From positions 2,180,297 through 2,244,296 of the forward strand of contig NW_002060951.1 in the NCBI RefSeq assembly GCF_000150275.1: a stretch of 64,000 nt of DNA, written 5' to 3'. The stretch's first letter is position 1; the number at the start of each line of letters is the position of its first letter. This document shows, piece by piece, positions 50,261-62,001 of this stretch. This stretch comes from Trichoplax adhaerens (Eukaryota; Placozoa; Uniplacotomia; Trichoplacea; Trichoplacidae). Both the position numbers and the translations under genes were made by a program. Under the pieces are notes generated by a model. That model did no database searches and was not told where the DNA came from. It saw only the letters and a program-made list of their open reading frames with translations.

Positions 50261-52785
50261 TCAAAAATCTTCATATTTAATGAGAGTAAGAAACGTGTCT
50301 AGTGAACGAGTCAACAACTAAAATTTATGTTTTATTTGTAAGGTTTTATCACCAGCAGTCACCATTAAGCTTTTTTCGTCGCTCCTTCTGTTTATGCATT
50401 GGCAAATTCAGTTAAAGTTTTCTGTTTAACTTCAGTAAAGTAAAACTTAGCCAAACATCAGTTACTCTAATTATGCTTTTAAATCATTGTTGCTATCTAG
50501 TAGTATCGATTTCATGCCTTCTGACCAAAGCTCTTCCAATTCCTTCAAATTCCGTGTATTATTACCAAAGTTATTATAGCATCTCAGCATTTTATTTTTC
50601 ATTAGTTTATTAATGATTTAGTTTCTATTTCCAGTTGTTAATCAGTCACGGTGCAATATTAATTAACGATAGTGGACGTTTCATTCCATTTTTAGCCTAA
50701 ATCCGACCGGTGCAACAATCTAATCGTTTAAAGTATCTTTGACTTAGAGACTGACATACTACTGCAGTGAATGATAATGTTCTGTGACGTTTAATCATTT
50801 ACACCGTTGATTGAGCGCAATTTACCCTGGTAATTAAACTCTTTAAAATATTCAATTCATTGATCAAAGTGCATTATACGATGTAGATTTGACTCGTTAA
50901 AACGTATAACCAGAGTAATTATTACAACTTTAAATAACAATTATGTTATTACATCAGACGAATCAATCATATACTTGAGCGTTTAACAGTATCCCTGCTA
51001 GAACACACATTGCTGGCTCCCATTTTATTAGTTCGATTTATTTATCAGCATGATTGAGTTTAACTAGTAATAGCAATACATGCCCATTATTACTTTTTAT
51101 GCTATGCGAGCTAAAAAATATCACACTATTGTACCATTTTAAGGCTGAATTTTAAAATTCAATTACATGTTAGATCCATAGTATTTTTACGGCCAGTCAT
51201 CGCCTCATGAGTTATGACAGAACAGAAGCTTGCTATATTTTCCTAATTTCTTTCAGAACGCACAGTAAACACATTACTACGTCAATTTCTTTCACTACCA
51301 TTGACAAAGGCATATAGTTCGTATGAATTGACCTTTTAGACCTTCAGTAAGGTAACTTCTAGTGGTCTATTTATATAGGCTTGAAACTCTCACTTAAATC
51401 TTCTGTAAGTGGAGAACCGTTGCTAAGCATATCTTACACAATTTGATAGCTAAACATGTATGTATGTATACGTATTTTACTTTTCACTTTTATATAATAA
51501 TACTCCAGTCATCTGTAAGAAATAGTCACGACCAATTTGCCTTTCAAATTGGCTTACTTTCCTATATCGCAAAATTAAGACCCTTGATTGTGAACACATA
51601 TTACATGTCTTTACAACCGTGATGATGTGCATATATTTTCTTGTTTGCACACCGTAGGTATTATAATATATTAATCTTCAATATTTCTTGTATATGACCG
51701 GAATAAATTCATTATATCAAATCTGGTTCTCTAATCATAACCGTGTTTGCGCCATTATCGCCCTATCTATTAATTACGTGATCGAGCCTCATAATTAAAC
51801 TTTACAAAATTCATAGCTAGCTGATATATTACTTAATTTTGCTAATATATCAGGTAATTACTGCAGGTATTATTTCGTACTTTATTCTTATTCTCTTAGC
51901 ATGTTGTAATTGAACATTTTATTAGTCTAAACTGTGTACTTGGATAAGTTTGAATTGTCTCATGTTAAATTCAAATTTTTTACATTGTATCTTGAGATAA
52001 TTCCTTCCAGCTATTGTAAAGTGTCTAGCCTTTATAGTAAAGCTGCAACGAAAGTTGTAATGTCATAGCAACTTTCATATTAAAAACTTCAACAGCAATA
52101 ATTCACTACGTTTAACGTAAATACTAACCCTATTTCGCTCTGCTGTATATTAGTAATAGCAATTATAACAGTCACTAAATCTGTAATACTGTATATCAGG
52201 ATTCTGTAGCAAAGAACTATATACCTACAATTACGACGATCTTATAGTTTTCTTCCACATATTTTAAAAAATATAATAGGATAATTTAGCGTTAACAACC
52301 AAGGTATAAAAGTGGTAATTGTATGCCTAAGTCCTTGAAGATTGAATATTAGCAACATTTAAGGCTTCTAGCAAGGGCTAATGGTTGAGAGATTTTAGCA
52401 TCATAATTGGTTTAATGAAATCGTGGTAAAATAATTGTAGGTACTGACGGAAACATTTCATTTTCGTTAAGGTACATATGCCGTAGAGCCGATATCAATA
52501 TTTCAATACCCGTAATCACATATCTGAAAAACTATGGCACGTCCAATATAATCATATTTTATACCAATGCAAGCTGTGACTATCCTAACATTCCTTATAT
52601 CATCACTGAGTAATTGATGGGTCACATTTTCATTTCTATTGGTATATTGCTTACAATATCTCATATTTTTCTCACTACTGGAACTAACTTTGACTCACTC
52701 AGTATCATTATCCAGAACGTCCTTGAAATTAAAAATCAACTTACTTGCAGTATAGCATATAAAACTCTATAGTCTTTCAAAAGAA
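50261..52785. other. Intergenic, upstream of the hydrolase gene
   Basis: No gene seen. An exon-like plus-strand stretch after TTTCTTTCAG near 51257 is open for 26 codons but has no partner. CATATAAAACTC lies about 25 bp before the hydrolase ATG, too close to be an ordinary TATA box for a transcript that includes that ATG with a leader. Confidence 0.4.
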
Positions 52786-54411
52786 ATGGAACTAATAGGG
52801 ACGTTCGTAAGTGCAATTATATTGTTAACTATCCTATCTTTAATTAGAAATTATTATTTTCCACGATATAGTAAGCCTCATTTAAGGTATAAATTAACTT
52901 CAATGAACCAGTGGATTGTAAAGCATTGCTCTAAATTAAATCAATTATACAAGCCTCCATTTTATTCAGTCAATGGTCATTTACAAACTTGGCTCGCAAC
53001 TCAATGGCCTAAAAGCCCAAAGTCCATGAACATTCGAAACCAAAGTCAAATTATTGATACGCTATACTACGAACATATCGTATTAGATTGGTTCTGGATA
53101 GAATACCATAAACAAACAAAATTAACTAATACACAACTTAATGATCACAGAATTTTAACATCAAACCATCAAAAAAGAATTCTACTAGAGGAATCGTTAT
53201 CCGTCTCTCACATTATTGTTATCATACCTGGTTGGTTGACTACCATGACATCATCTCATGTTACTTCATTAAGCATTGAAATGGTAAATTATTTTCAACA
53301 ATTTGATAAAACCCAAAAAAATAACTGTGGCAATGGATTTAAATGTGTTGTTATCAACCCACCGACTGGTCTACTCCAATCACAGCAATCCCATCAAAAT
53401 CAACACCAAAATGCTAATCATAATTCATTTTTAGTTAATGGTGATGGTACTCGATCAAATTATACTTGGAATCAAGATAGTCAGTATCAATTACCAACAA
53501 GCCAACAATATTCACGCCATCTTCATGAAGTTTTACGTCATATACGTAATAAATATCCAAACGCTTACATCTCTGCGGTCTCTATCTCACTTGGATATAG
53601 TCTACTGCTATCGTACTTAAGTGATATTGGCGCCTCAACATTGATTTCAGCGGCGGTATGTATATCACCAAGTTATGATTTAGAAGAAGTCTTAACTAAT
53701 TTAGCATCCAACTTACCGTATGATATTCTTTTACGCCATAACATTAAAAGATCTATAGTAAATAATCATCGTAAAGTTCGGCAACAATTGAATCATCAAT
53801 TGCAATCGTCTGCAACTCAGATTGATGAGAATAGTAAATATTATAATAAAACCTTAAACCTAAATCCCGATTTTCAATTTGATAAATATACAAATGGTAA
53901 CTACTATCATCAGGAAAAGCAAGGCAATAATGGTAAAAACCAAGAAACAAAACCGCTTAGATCTAAGACGATACCTACATTATTAAAATGTAAGACAGTT
54001 CGAGAGGTATATTGCCATCTATACGGTATACCATTGAATCATGATTATGAAAATCAGAGTGAACCCCATGATACATTGCAATCGAACGATAAAAACTGTT
54101 GGGAATTTATCAATCCAATGTCCGATATCGATGAGATATGCATACCAGTATTATGCCTTAATGCAAAGGACGATCCGATTACAGATTGCAAACTGATTCC
54201 GAATACGTTATTTGATCAGCATCCAACATTTATATCTGCAATAACAAAATACGGTGGTCATGCTGGTTTCTTAACGGAAAGTCAAATGCGTTCTTGGTCT
54301 AGTCAGGTTGCAGTTGAATTCATTATTACGGTACAAAATTATAATATTAAGCTATTGTACGGATCAAGAAATGACCAGGATAGTGAAAACGATAGCTCAA
54401 ACCTGATTTGA
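52786..54411 (+). CDS. ABHD1/3-type alpha/beta hydrolase, membrane-anchored
   Basis: A single uninterrupted exon of 541 residues. Residues about 5-22 are an N-terminal membrane anchor. NGHLQT (63-68) is the signature of the ABHD1/ABHD3/YheT group, whose ABHD3 member is a phospholipase on membrane lipids. The catalytic triad is visible: nucleophile S268 in SISLG, acid D463 in LCLNAKDDP, and H492 in YGGHAGFL. Oddities: the usual GxSxG reads SISLG, so its first glycine is serine. The family's NxRG stretch is replaced by VVINPPTGLLQ. There are two Asn/Gln-rich insertions, about 198-240 and 325-395. Length exceeds the usual 400 or so residues because of these inserts. An intact triad suggests a working enzyme; the substrate is unknown. 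The lack of introns in an intron-rich genome might mean retroposition, but the long ORF is intact. Confidence 0.85.
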   Translation: MELIGTFVSAIILLTILSLIRNYYFPRYSKPHLRYKLTSMNQWIVKHCSKLNQLYKPPFYSVNGHLQTWLATQWPKSPKSMNIRNQSQIIDTLYYEHIVLDWFWIEYHKQTKLTNTQLNDHRILTSNHQKRILLEESLSVSHIIVIIPGWLTTMTSSHVTSLSIEMVNYFQQFDKTQKNNCGNGFKCVVINPPTGLLQSQQSHQNQHQNANHNSFLVNGDGTRSNYTWNQDSQYQLPTSQQYSRHLHEVLRHIRNKYPNAYISAVSISLGYSLLLSYLSDIGASTLISAAVCISPSYDLEEVLTNLASNLPYDILLRHNIKRSIVNNHRKVRQQLNHQLQSSATQIDENSKYYNKTLNLNPDFQFDKYTNGNYYHQEKQGNNGKNQETKPLRSKTIPTLLKCKTVREVYCHLYGIPLNHDYENQSEPHDTLQSNDKNCWEFINPMSDIDEICIPVLCLNAKDDPITDCKLIPNTLFDQHPTFISAITKYGGHAGFLTESQMRSWSSQVAVEFIITVQNYNIKLLYGSRNDQDSENDSSNLI

Positions 54412-56292
54412 ATTGATTATCTTTTAACATAGACCTGTAATATAAAGGATATTTCGATCAAGTATTTACCAAATCCCCGGATACTTTTCTAAAGTTGATA
54501 GAGCTTCATAGTTCAGATTCGATTTTTTTATCAATTTAACGAAAAATTTACGCTATATTGATTTAGAATTATCGGTACGACTGTAAGGCACTTCATACAA
54601 ATTACATTCAACACTGGAACAAAATTTCAAATTGTCAGAATGACCGAATAATTCACCTTCATGCATAAAACTACAGTATATGGTGCCAGATTAATCGCAT
54701 TATATCTGTAATAGGATAAGTTGTCTCTTATATTATGCACAGTTACCGTTATACCTTGTATGAATTTTATTATATTAAGAAAAAGAGAAAATTTTATTAT
54801 TACAGTAAGTCATAATTTATGTTTGTACAAGACATAATCTAAGCATTCTATAAGAAATTGTCGCTATAAAATTCTGTCTATACGTACAGTATTTGAAGAA
54901 TTGTATTCTCATCTATTTAAATAGTAACTCTTGAGATTTTATACCTAATGTGTTATGTATAACCAATTAGGTCTATACAATCTACTAATACTTGTTACTA
55001 AGCGAACTAACTTTTTTCTGTGCTGTAAAAATCATTTCCTCGTACCGTGTTAGGCTATTAACATCAGCAGCTACCACTGATTATAACTATTGCACAACAT
55101 ATTAATTTTCCATATAAGCGGTACCACTAAGTTATAAGCAAAGAAAGATTTGTTTATGTGAAACATTCATTATTCGTCAGAATTTTGTATTTATAGTACA
55201 GTATATTTACGTATATAGCTAACACATACATTTCAAAGTCATACACCATATACTGTATATCTTGCTCTTATCTATAAATCTAAAATTTAACATTTCTTTT
55301 AATTATCATGACAATGTTAAAATATAATGTATGATATTATAATAATTACCAATAGAAAATTTTATCCTTGTTTACAGAAATGTTAGATGAAAAATCTAAA
55401 TTATCTACGATCGCTCTATAACAAATTATATTACAATTTCGTTACAACATCTAAATTGACATATTTCGAACATTTATGACTAATAGAAATTTGATTGCTA
55501 TGTAACTTTTCAAATTCAAATAACTATTATTCTTTGCTTGATAGAGATTATAACATAAATACGAATAACGCCTTTACCTATTTGGTGATATATAATTTTA
55601 TTTTGTAGGTGTCTATATCTCCTATTAGTAATTGTAAAGTGTTAAAAAACTTTTTTTTTGCGATATAGATGTTAACATTATAAATTAATTTTATGTTTAT
55701 CAAGATCTTTATCAAGTAATATATACTGTACATCGTTAGCACGCTGCATATAGAGAAGAAGGCAAAATTAATTTTAAACTCTAGTACTGTACCGTAACTA
55801 TCGCTGAATTTTATTTAATATTGCCATGATATAATCAACATATCATTAATGATTTTGTACTTTAATTCATGATGTTAACTGTTTTAATTATTGTTATCAT
55901 GAAGGCAATAAAAGATTGATGAAATTATAAATTTTGTAGGATGCTTGTAAAAAATAAATTCATTGATATTTTGGTTTACACATTCATATTCCCGAATCAT
56001 CTCGTCTAAAAACGCTTATAAAATTATTAATCTGCACTTGGACAAATTTCAGCTCTACTTGATAATAATTATTTATTTATTATTATTTTTTTATTTGCTT
56101 ACTGCATAACTTGAATGACTTACCATCAATAATTAATTAAATATATATTGCAATGATATGATCTATGTTTCCTTGCTACCTGGAAAATTTTAGTATTGGT
56201 GAAGCTATTAGTTTTTAGAAAGTTAGATAATTGTTGCAATTGGATACGACTGTTTACAGCACTAGTTTTCTTTAAATCCAGAACACTGTTAG
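54412..56292. other. Intergenic, no gene seen
   Basis: This is very AT-rich. The nearest clear AATAAA on the plus strand is near 55908, 1.5 kb after the hydrolase stop, so I do not assign it. Confidence 0.45.
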
Positions 56293-56297
56293 GTGGC

Positions 56298-57048
56298 TGT
56301 CACGGACTACTTCCTGACAAGTTTAATAGTCTAACGTAAAGCATTTACTTGAGTTGCTTCTGCAGATTACTACCCTAATCTATCGTAAGATTTAGTAAGA
56401 ATATAGTATTGTCACTATAACGCCGAAGAACCACTCTTTTAAAAGGCTTACAATCGGTAGAGACACCGAACTATAATTTATAAACAGCTTTTGTTACAAC
56501 CGAGATTGCAACACAAAAATTATCGGGATTCTTTCCTCTAAAGTAGTCTTAACTATCTAAGCAACTAACGCTAAGCACCATTTAATCTACCAAACTTAGA
56601 TTCGAGTCTTAGATGATAGAATACTCACGCTAAGAATCAAAACTTTATTCTAAAAGCTATTTATTAAAATGTCCGATTGAACTCACAACTTACAATCTAC
56701 TGCTAACCACTGATAACCGTCTGTTATCAACTAACTTATCAACTCTCTCCATTAAGAACTTTGAGGTTTTTATATAGTCTCACAAACTTCGTTGGTGCAA
56801 TACAATAATAAATTTATTAGCCAAGTCTACATGCTAAATATAGCAAGAATCACAACACACTTCCTATGACATTTAATATTAGTTAATTAATGGCTAGGTG
56901 TTAACATGTGATTCATTACTCAACAAAATTTTATCATTGATGACGCAATAATTAATTAATTGTCACAGCTTCATACTGTAACGCTGAAAAATTTTGAGCA
57001 ACAATACTTTCTTAAACTCTATAATTTAGGTAACGTAGTGCCGTAACA
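56298..57048 (-). mobile_element. Solo-LTR-like element with 5-bp near-duplication
   Basis: This 751-bp element has plus-strand ends TGTCACGGAC and GTGCCGTAACA. The flanks are GTGGC (56293-56297) and GTGCC (57049-57053), four of five matching. On the minus strand it starts TGTTACGGCAC, has TATATAAAAA (about 56767-56776) and AATAAA (56644-56649), and ends CCGTGACA. There is no ORF. The termini resemble 4751-5301 most closely. Confidence 0.7.
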
Positions 57049-57053
57049 GTGCC

Positions 57054-58902
57054 ATAGCTATTTATCTGTACATGTGCACATTTCCACGTACATAGAACCT
57101 TCTACGCTTTCAGATCGCTAAAAATTACATCTTGAATGCCCAGTATAGAAATGTAGCTAGTGTACATCAGATAAGACTTATTATATGATTGTAGTATACG
57201 GGTTGTTGGCCCTAGCTTCTTAATCCGTCAACTCAAAATTCTGAGTTTGTTAAAATCGAGCAAATCCCTAATGTAACACAAAATAGTCAACACCGTATAA
57301 TTGACCTATAACAGTGAAGTTTATTGACGTCCGTGTGTCGTCCGTCGGAGAAGAATTCCAATTTCTTCCCCTTATAATTAAAATAACAGTCGAAAATGGC
57401 TAAGATAAACCGGATAATCAATTGCTCCTCGATATAGGAGTCATCAATCACATTAATACATTGCTTCATAATATTACTTAATATGGCTATCTGTTACGGC
57501 CTTATATAGCACATACTTTATTAAGACATACAGTTCTACACTACATACTATCACTGTATTGCCTGCTCAAAACTATTGTAATTAGCAGAAATCACTAGAA
57601 TGATGCACGCGTATCTTTACTTCTACGAAGTGAATTGTTGTCACAAAACTAGAGAACGGAGATTTGTCATTCGTATTAGTGCTGCAGTATTAGCAGATCA
57701 ATACTTGTTGCAAGTCTTTGTCTGGTTATTAAGTTCATATGTACTTAAGAGTTAGCCAACGTATGCTTCGGAAGAATATTACCACCAAATTCTGTGTCAA
57801 CAAATCACTGCACCTACAAGAAAGTTGATCACCATGTAAAGCAGATTTTATCGTAATATTCAGTAGTATTTATGTCCTGCAATCAGTTTCGAAATTATAT
57901 TTTGATTATGAAGGTATGAACAGTAGTAATTGCACTCGGCTTTTCCAACTGAACAGTCATGAACTGCCAACATACGTATTTCTCCTACTCTGCCCACGAT
58001 GCTAGAAGTTTAAAGCATAAAAATGTTGCTAACTTGTAGTCTTATTCTGATCTATCATTGCATTCATTACACGATGCTGTGCCCACTCACTACCCTTTAT
58101 AATAAACTGTAGTACATTACTAGCCTCGTAGTGGATGAGTAATTAAGAAGTATTTCTTGTTCAATCGAGCTAAACCATGGACTTCTAGATACCGCGATAT
58201 TCGAGAAGTCCATGGCTAAACTAACAGTAAACTCCCAATGCCAATGCCAATGATGTCATCCTTGCTAAATACTCGTGATGTGTCAGGCGCATACTGTACT
58301 GTACGCGGACAGTGTACTATACAGTGTGTGCCGTTCTGTACTACTGTACTGTACGATCGAACGCTACGCTCGATGTGGTTTGCTAATTCCATCGACAAGA
58401 GAATTTATTTACTCAGGCAATAACGAAATTGAAGAGTTTACTACTCGACGTAGCTGAAACTCGACTCTGAAAAAGCAATATTCAGCCTCAAATATCAAGT
58501 TCAAATTCGTAGTAGGTAACGTATCTGTCACTCATGATTGCACGTTAGATTAATTGCAACTTACTCCTATTCGTGATGATAGACTTTAAGATTCTTTCAA
58601 ATTTCCCATCAACTTTTGAACTTTTTGAAGATACATTTTTTCATTATAAACGTCAAGGACTGCTGTAACACAAGATGACGTACTTCTTCTCCTAGTAGTC
58701 CTTTTAAATGCACGAGTGTTAGCTTTAAATTAACTTAATAACTTTCACTCCGGGCAAGAAATTATCCGGATAGCGTCAACGCTATTCAGTGATATATTGA
58801 TTGCTACCGATAGATATATTTTTAAATCGATGACGTAAAGAGGAAGGGAAATAGTTGAACTACTGGTCTTTTCTCTTTTGTGTGTGTATATAGATAGCTG
58901 GA
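57054..58902. other. Region upstream of the carboxypeptidase gene
   Basis: No gene seen. It contains the hairpin at 58175-58215 and a small cluster of TACTGTAC words near 58295-58350, which produce overlapping spurious ORFs. Confidence 0.5.
58175..58215. repeat. Perfect inverted repeat (CCATGGACTTCT arms)
   Basis: Arms CCATGGACTTCT and AGAAGTCCATGG are perfect over 12 bp and extend imperfectly into flanking TAAA and GCTAAA, with a 17-base loop. It is related in sequence to the hairpins at 1299 and 38.3-38.6 kb. Confidence 0.75.
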
Positions 58903-61900
58903 ATGATGACGCAAATGTTGGGGCGCATTTTGATTTTCCTTTTTCTGGTTATTCTGATTGAAAGCGGGTCAGTAAAAGGCCTTGAAAATCTGGATATATC
59001 ATTCGATCGATACCATCATTACGAAGAATTAACCGATTTACTACACAAATACAACAAAATGTTTCCTTCTATTACCCGATTACACTCAATCGGTCAATCA
59101 GTTAAAAAGCGAGAAATTTGGGCATTCCAAATTTCTGATAAACCAAATGTAACCGAAAAAGGTGAACCGTGGTTTAAATATGTTGCTAATATACACGGTG
59201 ATGAAGCAGTTGGCCGGCAAATGTTAATCTATTTGATCCAATACTTATGCCAGCAATATTCTATCGATCAAAGAATTAAGCACATAGTCGATTCTGTCAA
59301 TATTTTTATTGTCCCTACTATGAACCCTGATGGTTTCGAAAGGGCACAAGAAGGGAATTGTGATGCTCCTAGTTCGTTTGGTCGAAATAATGCAAACAAT
59401 GTAGATCTGAATCGCAATTTCCCTGACCAATTTTCTAATAAAAACCAACATCATCAACCGGAAACTCTGGCAATGATGAATTGGATAGATAAGTATCCGT
59501 TTGTGCTTTCTGCTAGTCTTCATGGTGGTTCTGTTGTAGCGAGTTATCCTTTTGATGATAGTCATGATCATAAAGAATCTGGATATTACAGTAAATCGCC
59601 TGACGATGCTGTGTTTCGCCACCTAGCTGCAATTTATGCCAATCACCATACAACGATGCATTTTGGCAAACCTAATTGTTCTGATACTCCAAACGATTTT
59701 TTTAATAATGGAATAACGAATGGTGCTGAATGGTACGATGTCTCTGGTGGTATGCAGGATTATAATTATCTTCATAGCAATTGCTTTGAAATCACATTGG
59801 AACTATCCTGCTGCAAGTATCCATCAAGTAAGAAATTAAAGGAGGAATGGAACAGAAATCGCGATGCGTTAATAGCTTATATCAAACAAGCTCAGATTGG
59901 TATTCACGGTTGCGTATACGACAATAGTACGATACACAAAAATGGTATTATAGGAGCTACGATCTCAGTAAGTGGCATAAATTATAATATTAGAACCGCT
60001 CAATTTGGTGATTTTTGGCGTCTGCTATTGCCTGGAAGATATACGCTGATAGCTTCCGCTCCTGGCTACCTGAGCACAACACTTAATATCACTGTGACAA
60101 ATCCACCTGGATCATCGATCAATATTCCTCTAACGCCTTTAAATAAAACTGGTAAAATTTGATATTATGCAAAATCATGAACTCAACATAACAATCTGAT
60201 ATTAATTCTTCTCTCTTTTATAGAAACGAAAATTTCTACTTCTGCCACGACTGCATCGAAAGCTACTACCGCTACAATTGCAACATCGACGGGGGCAGTT
60301 TCTGTTTCAACCATTAAATCTAATCCAGCTACTGATCTGTTATTACCTTCCGTTACAACTCCAACTACAGTAACTGCTCACGGATTTAGTACACTGTCCA
60401 CAACGATATTAACGCAAAAGTCAACTGAAACTACGGAAATAGTTCATACACTATCTTCAACACAACCTGTTCCATCCACTTCCAGTAACCCCAAAGTAGT
60501 TCATACACCATCTCCAAGGCAACCAGTTCCTTCCACTGCCAGTAATTCTGAAGTAGTTCATACACCATCTCCAACCCAACCTGTTCCATCTACTTCCAAT
60601 AATTCTGAATCTAAAGCAACTATAATAACGTCATTTAATCATTCTACGCCGACTGGTCATTTTCTGGTCAATACTCAATATTATCATAGCGAAGATGAAA
60701 TGATTGAAGCTATTAGAAATGTCTTACTGCAATGCCAACACATTAGCAAACATATCAAGATAAAATATGGTAATAAAACCTTGCATGCCATTGAATTTTC
60801 AAATTTTCAAGAAGATCAACCGACTCCATCATTGGTAACTGGATTGATCGGTAGATTATACGACAGTGATGCCATGGGCAGTGAAATGTTATTACAGTTT
60901 GCCAGTCATCTGTGCCAGTCACCCAATAATGATTACATTCGATCAGAAATATTGAGAAGAACAAAAATAATTATAGTACCATGTTTGTCTCATAACCGGA
61001 AAGACTATAACAATGATAATCAGAACTGCTCCAGATTACCTATAAAGTCGAAGCAAAGTAGGCCATCTTTAAACCAATGTTTAGCTAATGATACCTGGCT
61101 GACATCAGATAAACTTAGTAAATCTTGCCGTCGAATCCCTGCGATTGCTGCTATGCAAGTGCTGCTTAAGAAGTATCCAATGGACGTATTAATCGGACTT
61201 CAAGCTAGACCGTATGCTGATTTAGAATCGTTCGTTAATTTCGTTGAGCGTAACTCTCAGATTATCACTTCCTACCTAGTTCCTGAAACCCTTCTTAAGA
61301 CAATAAACAAAATGTTACCATCGAAAATTTGTAACAATAGTCAATTAAATAAATATAATAACGTAATGTTTTCACCACAAGGCATCCAACAAGGGTATAA
61401 GGCTGTATTAAGAATTGGATGTTGCATTAATCCTAACAGGAAGGCCCTATCACAATATTGGGATGCTCATCGAACTGCTTTACTTGAGATACTTCACAAG
61501 TTATCAAGCGGAATATCAGGAAACATTTTTGATGGTACCAAAGCGTTAATTCGCCATGTTAATTTGAGTATTGCTAATCATAATGGACTGAATTATGTAA
61601 TAAAGAGCCGAGATGGTCACTTTCAGTTATTCTTGCCTCCTGGTCAATATCACGTAAAAGCTGAGGCAAAGGATTACAATAGCTATACGATTCCTCTTAC
61701 AATCTTTAATGGCGCCGGTCTCACCAAATGCGATATTAACTTAACTAAGATGCATTCATACAACAGATTCTTTTCCCGTACTGATACCCTAGCAGCTATG
61801 GCAGGATTACTATTGCTGGCCTTTGGTGTTATTGTTTATATCGTTAAGACTGTTGTGCGTAGAAGAAAGTCCAAACTAAGATATAAAAACCGCAACATGA

Positions 61901-62001
61901 ACAATGATAGCGAGGGCATAAGAGCAACTACTGTATCATTATTGCGTGGAGATGCTGATGATTCAGACGAAGAGGAAGTTCTGTATACTAGGAGACTATA
62001 A
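58903..62001 (+). CDS. Carboxypeptidase D-like membrane metallocarboxypeptidase (one active, one dead domain)
   Basis: Two exons (58903-60151 and 60224-62001, phase-1 intron GTAAAA..TTTATAG) give 1008 residues. In order: signal peptide (1 to about 25), M14 N/E-type peptidase domain, transthyretin-like domain, Ser/Thr-rich linker (about 417-560), second peptidase-like domain, second transthyretin-like domain, a membrane helix (about 938-960) and an acidic tail. Domain 1 keeps the zinc ligands H98 and E101 (IHGDE) and H207 (SLHGG), the NR pair at 170-171 (VDLNRNFPD), GGMQDYNY and catalytic E300 (ITLELSCCKYP). Such enzymes trim C-terminal Lys or Arg from processed peptides in the secretory pathway. 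Domain 2 has lost all of these: IHGDE reads IGRLYDS, LHGG reads LQARP, LELSCC reads LRIGCC. It resembles the inactive third domain of vertebrate CPD. The linker holds three 19-residue repeats (HTPSPTQPVPSTS). AATAAA lies 90 bp after the stop. Confidence 0.92.
60436..60606 (+). repeat. Three in-frame 57-bp repeats in the carboxypeptidase linker
   Basis: AGTTCATACAC recurs at 60441, 60498 and 60555, exactly 57 bp apart. It encodes 19-residue units of the type VVHTPSPTQPVPST followed by SNS. The units are Pro/Ser/Thr-rich and so probably O-glycosylated spacers. Confidence 0.9.

Noticed and set aside
59245-59622. 125-codon minus-strand ORF
   Set aside because: Antisense to the active carboxypeptidase domain, whose motifs are unambiguous on the plus strand.
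60152-60223. Carboxypeptidase gene ending at the TGA at 60160
   Set aside because: A GTAAAA donor before the stop and a TTTATAG acceptor at 60223 join an in-frame exon encoding the linker, second domain and membrane anchor.
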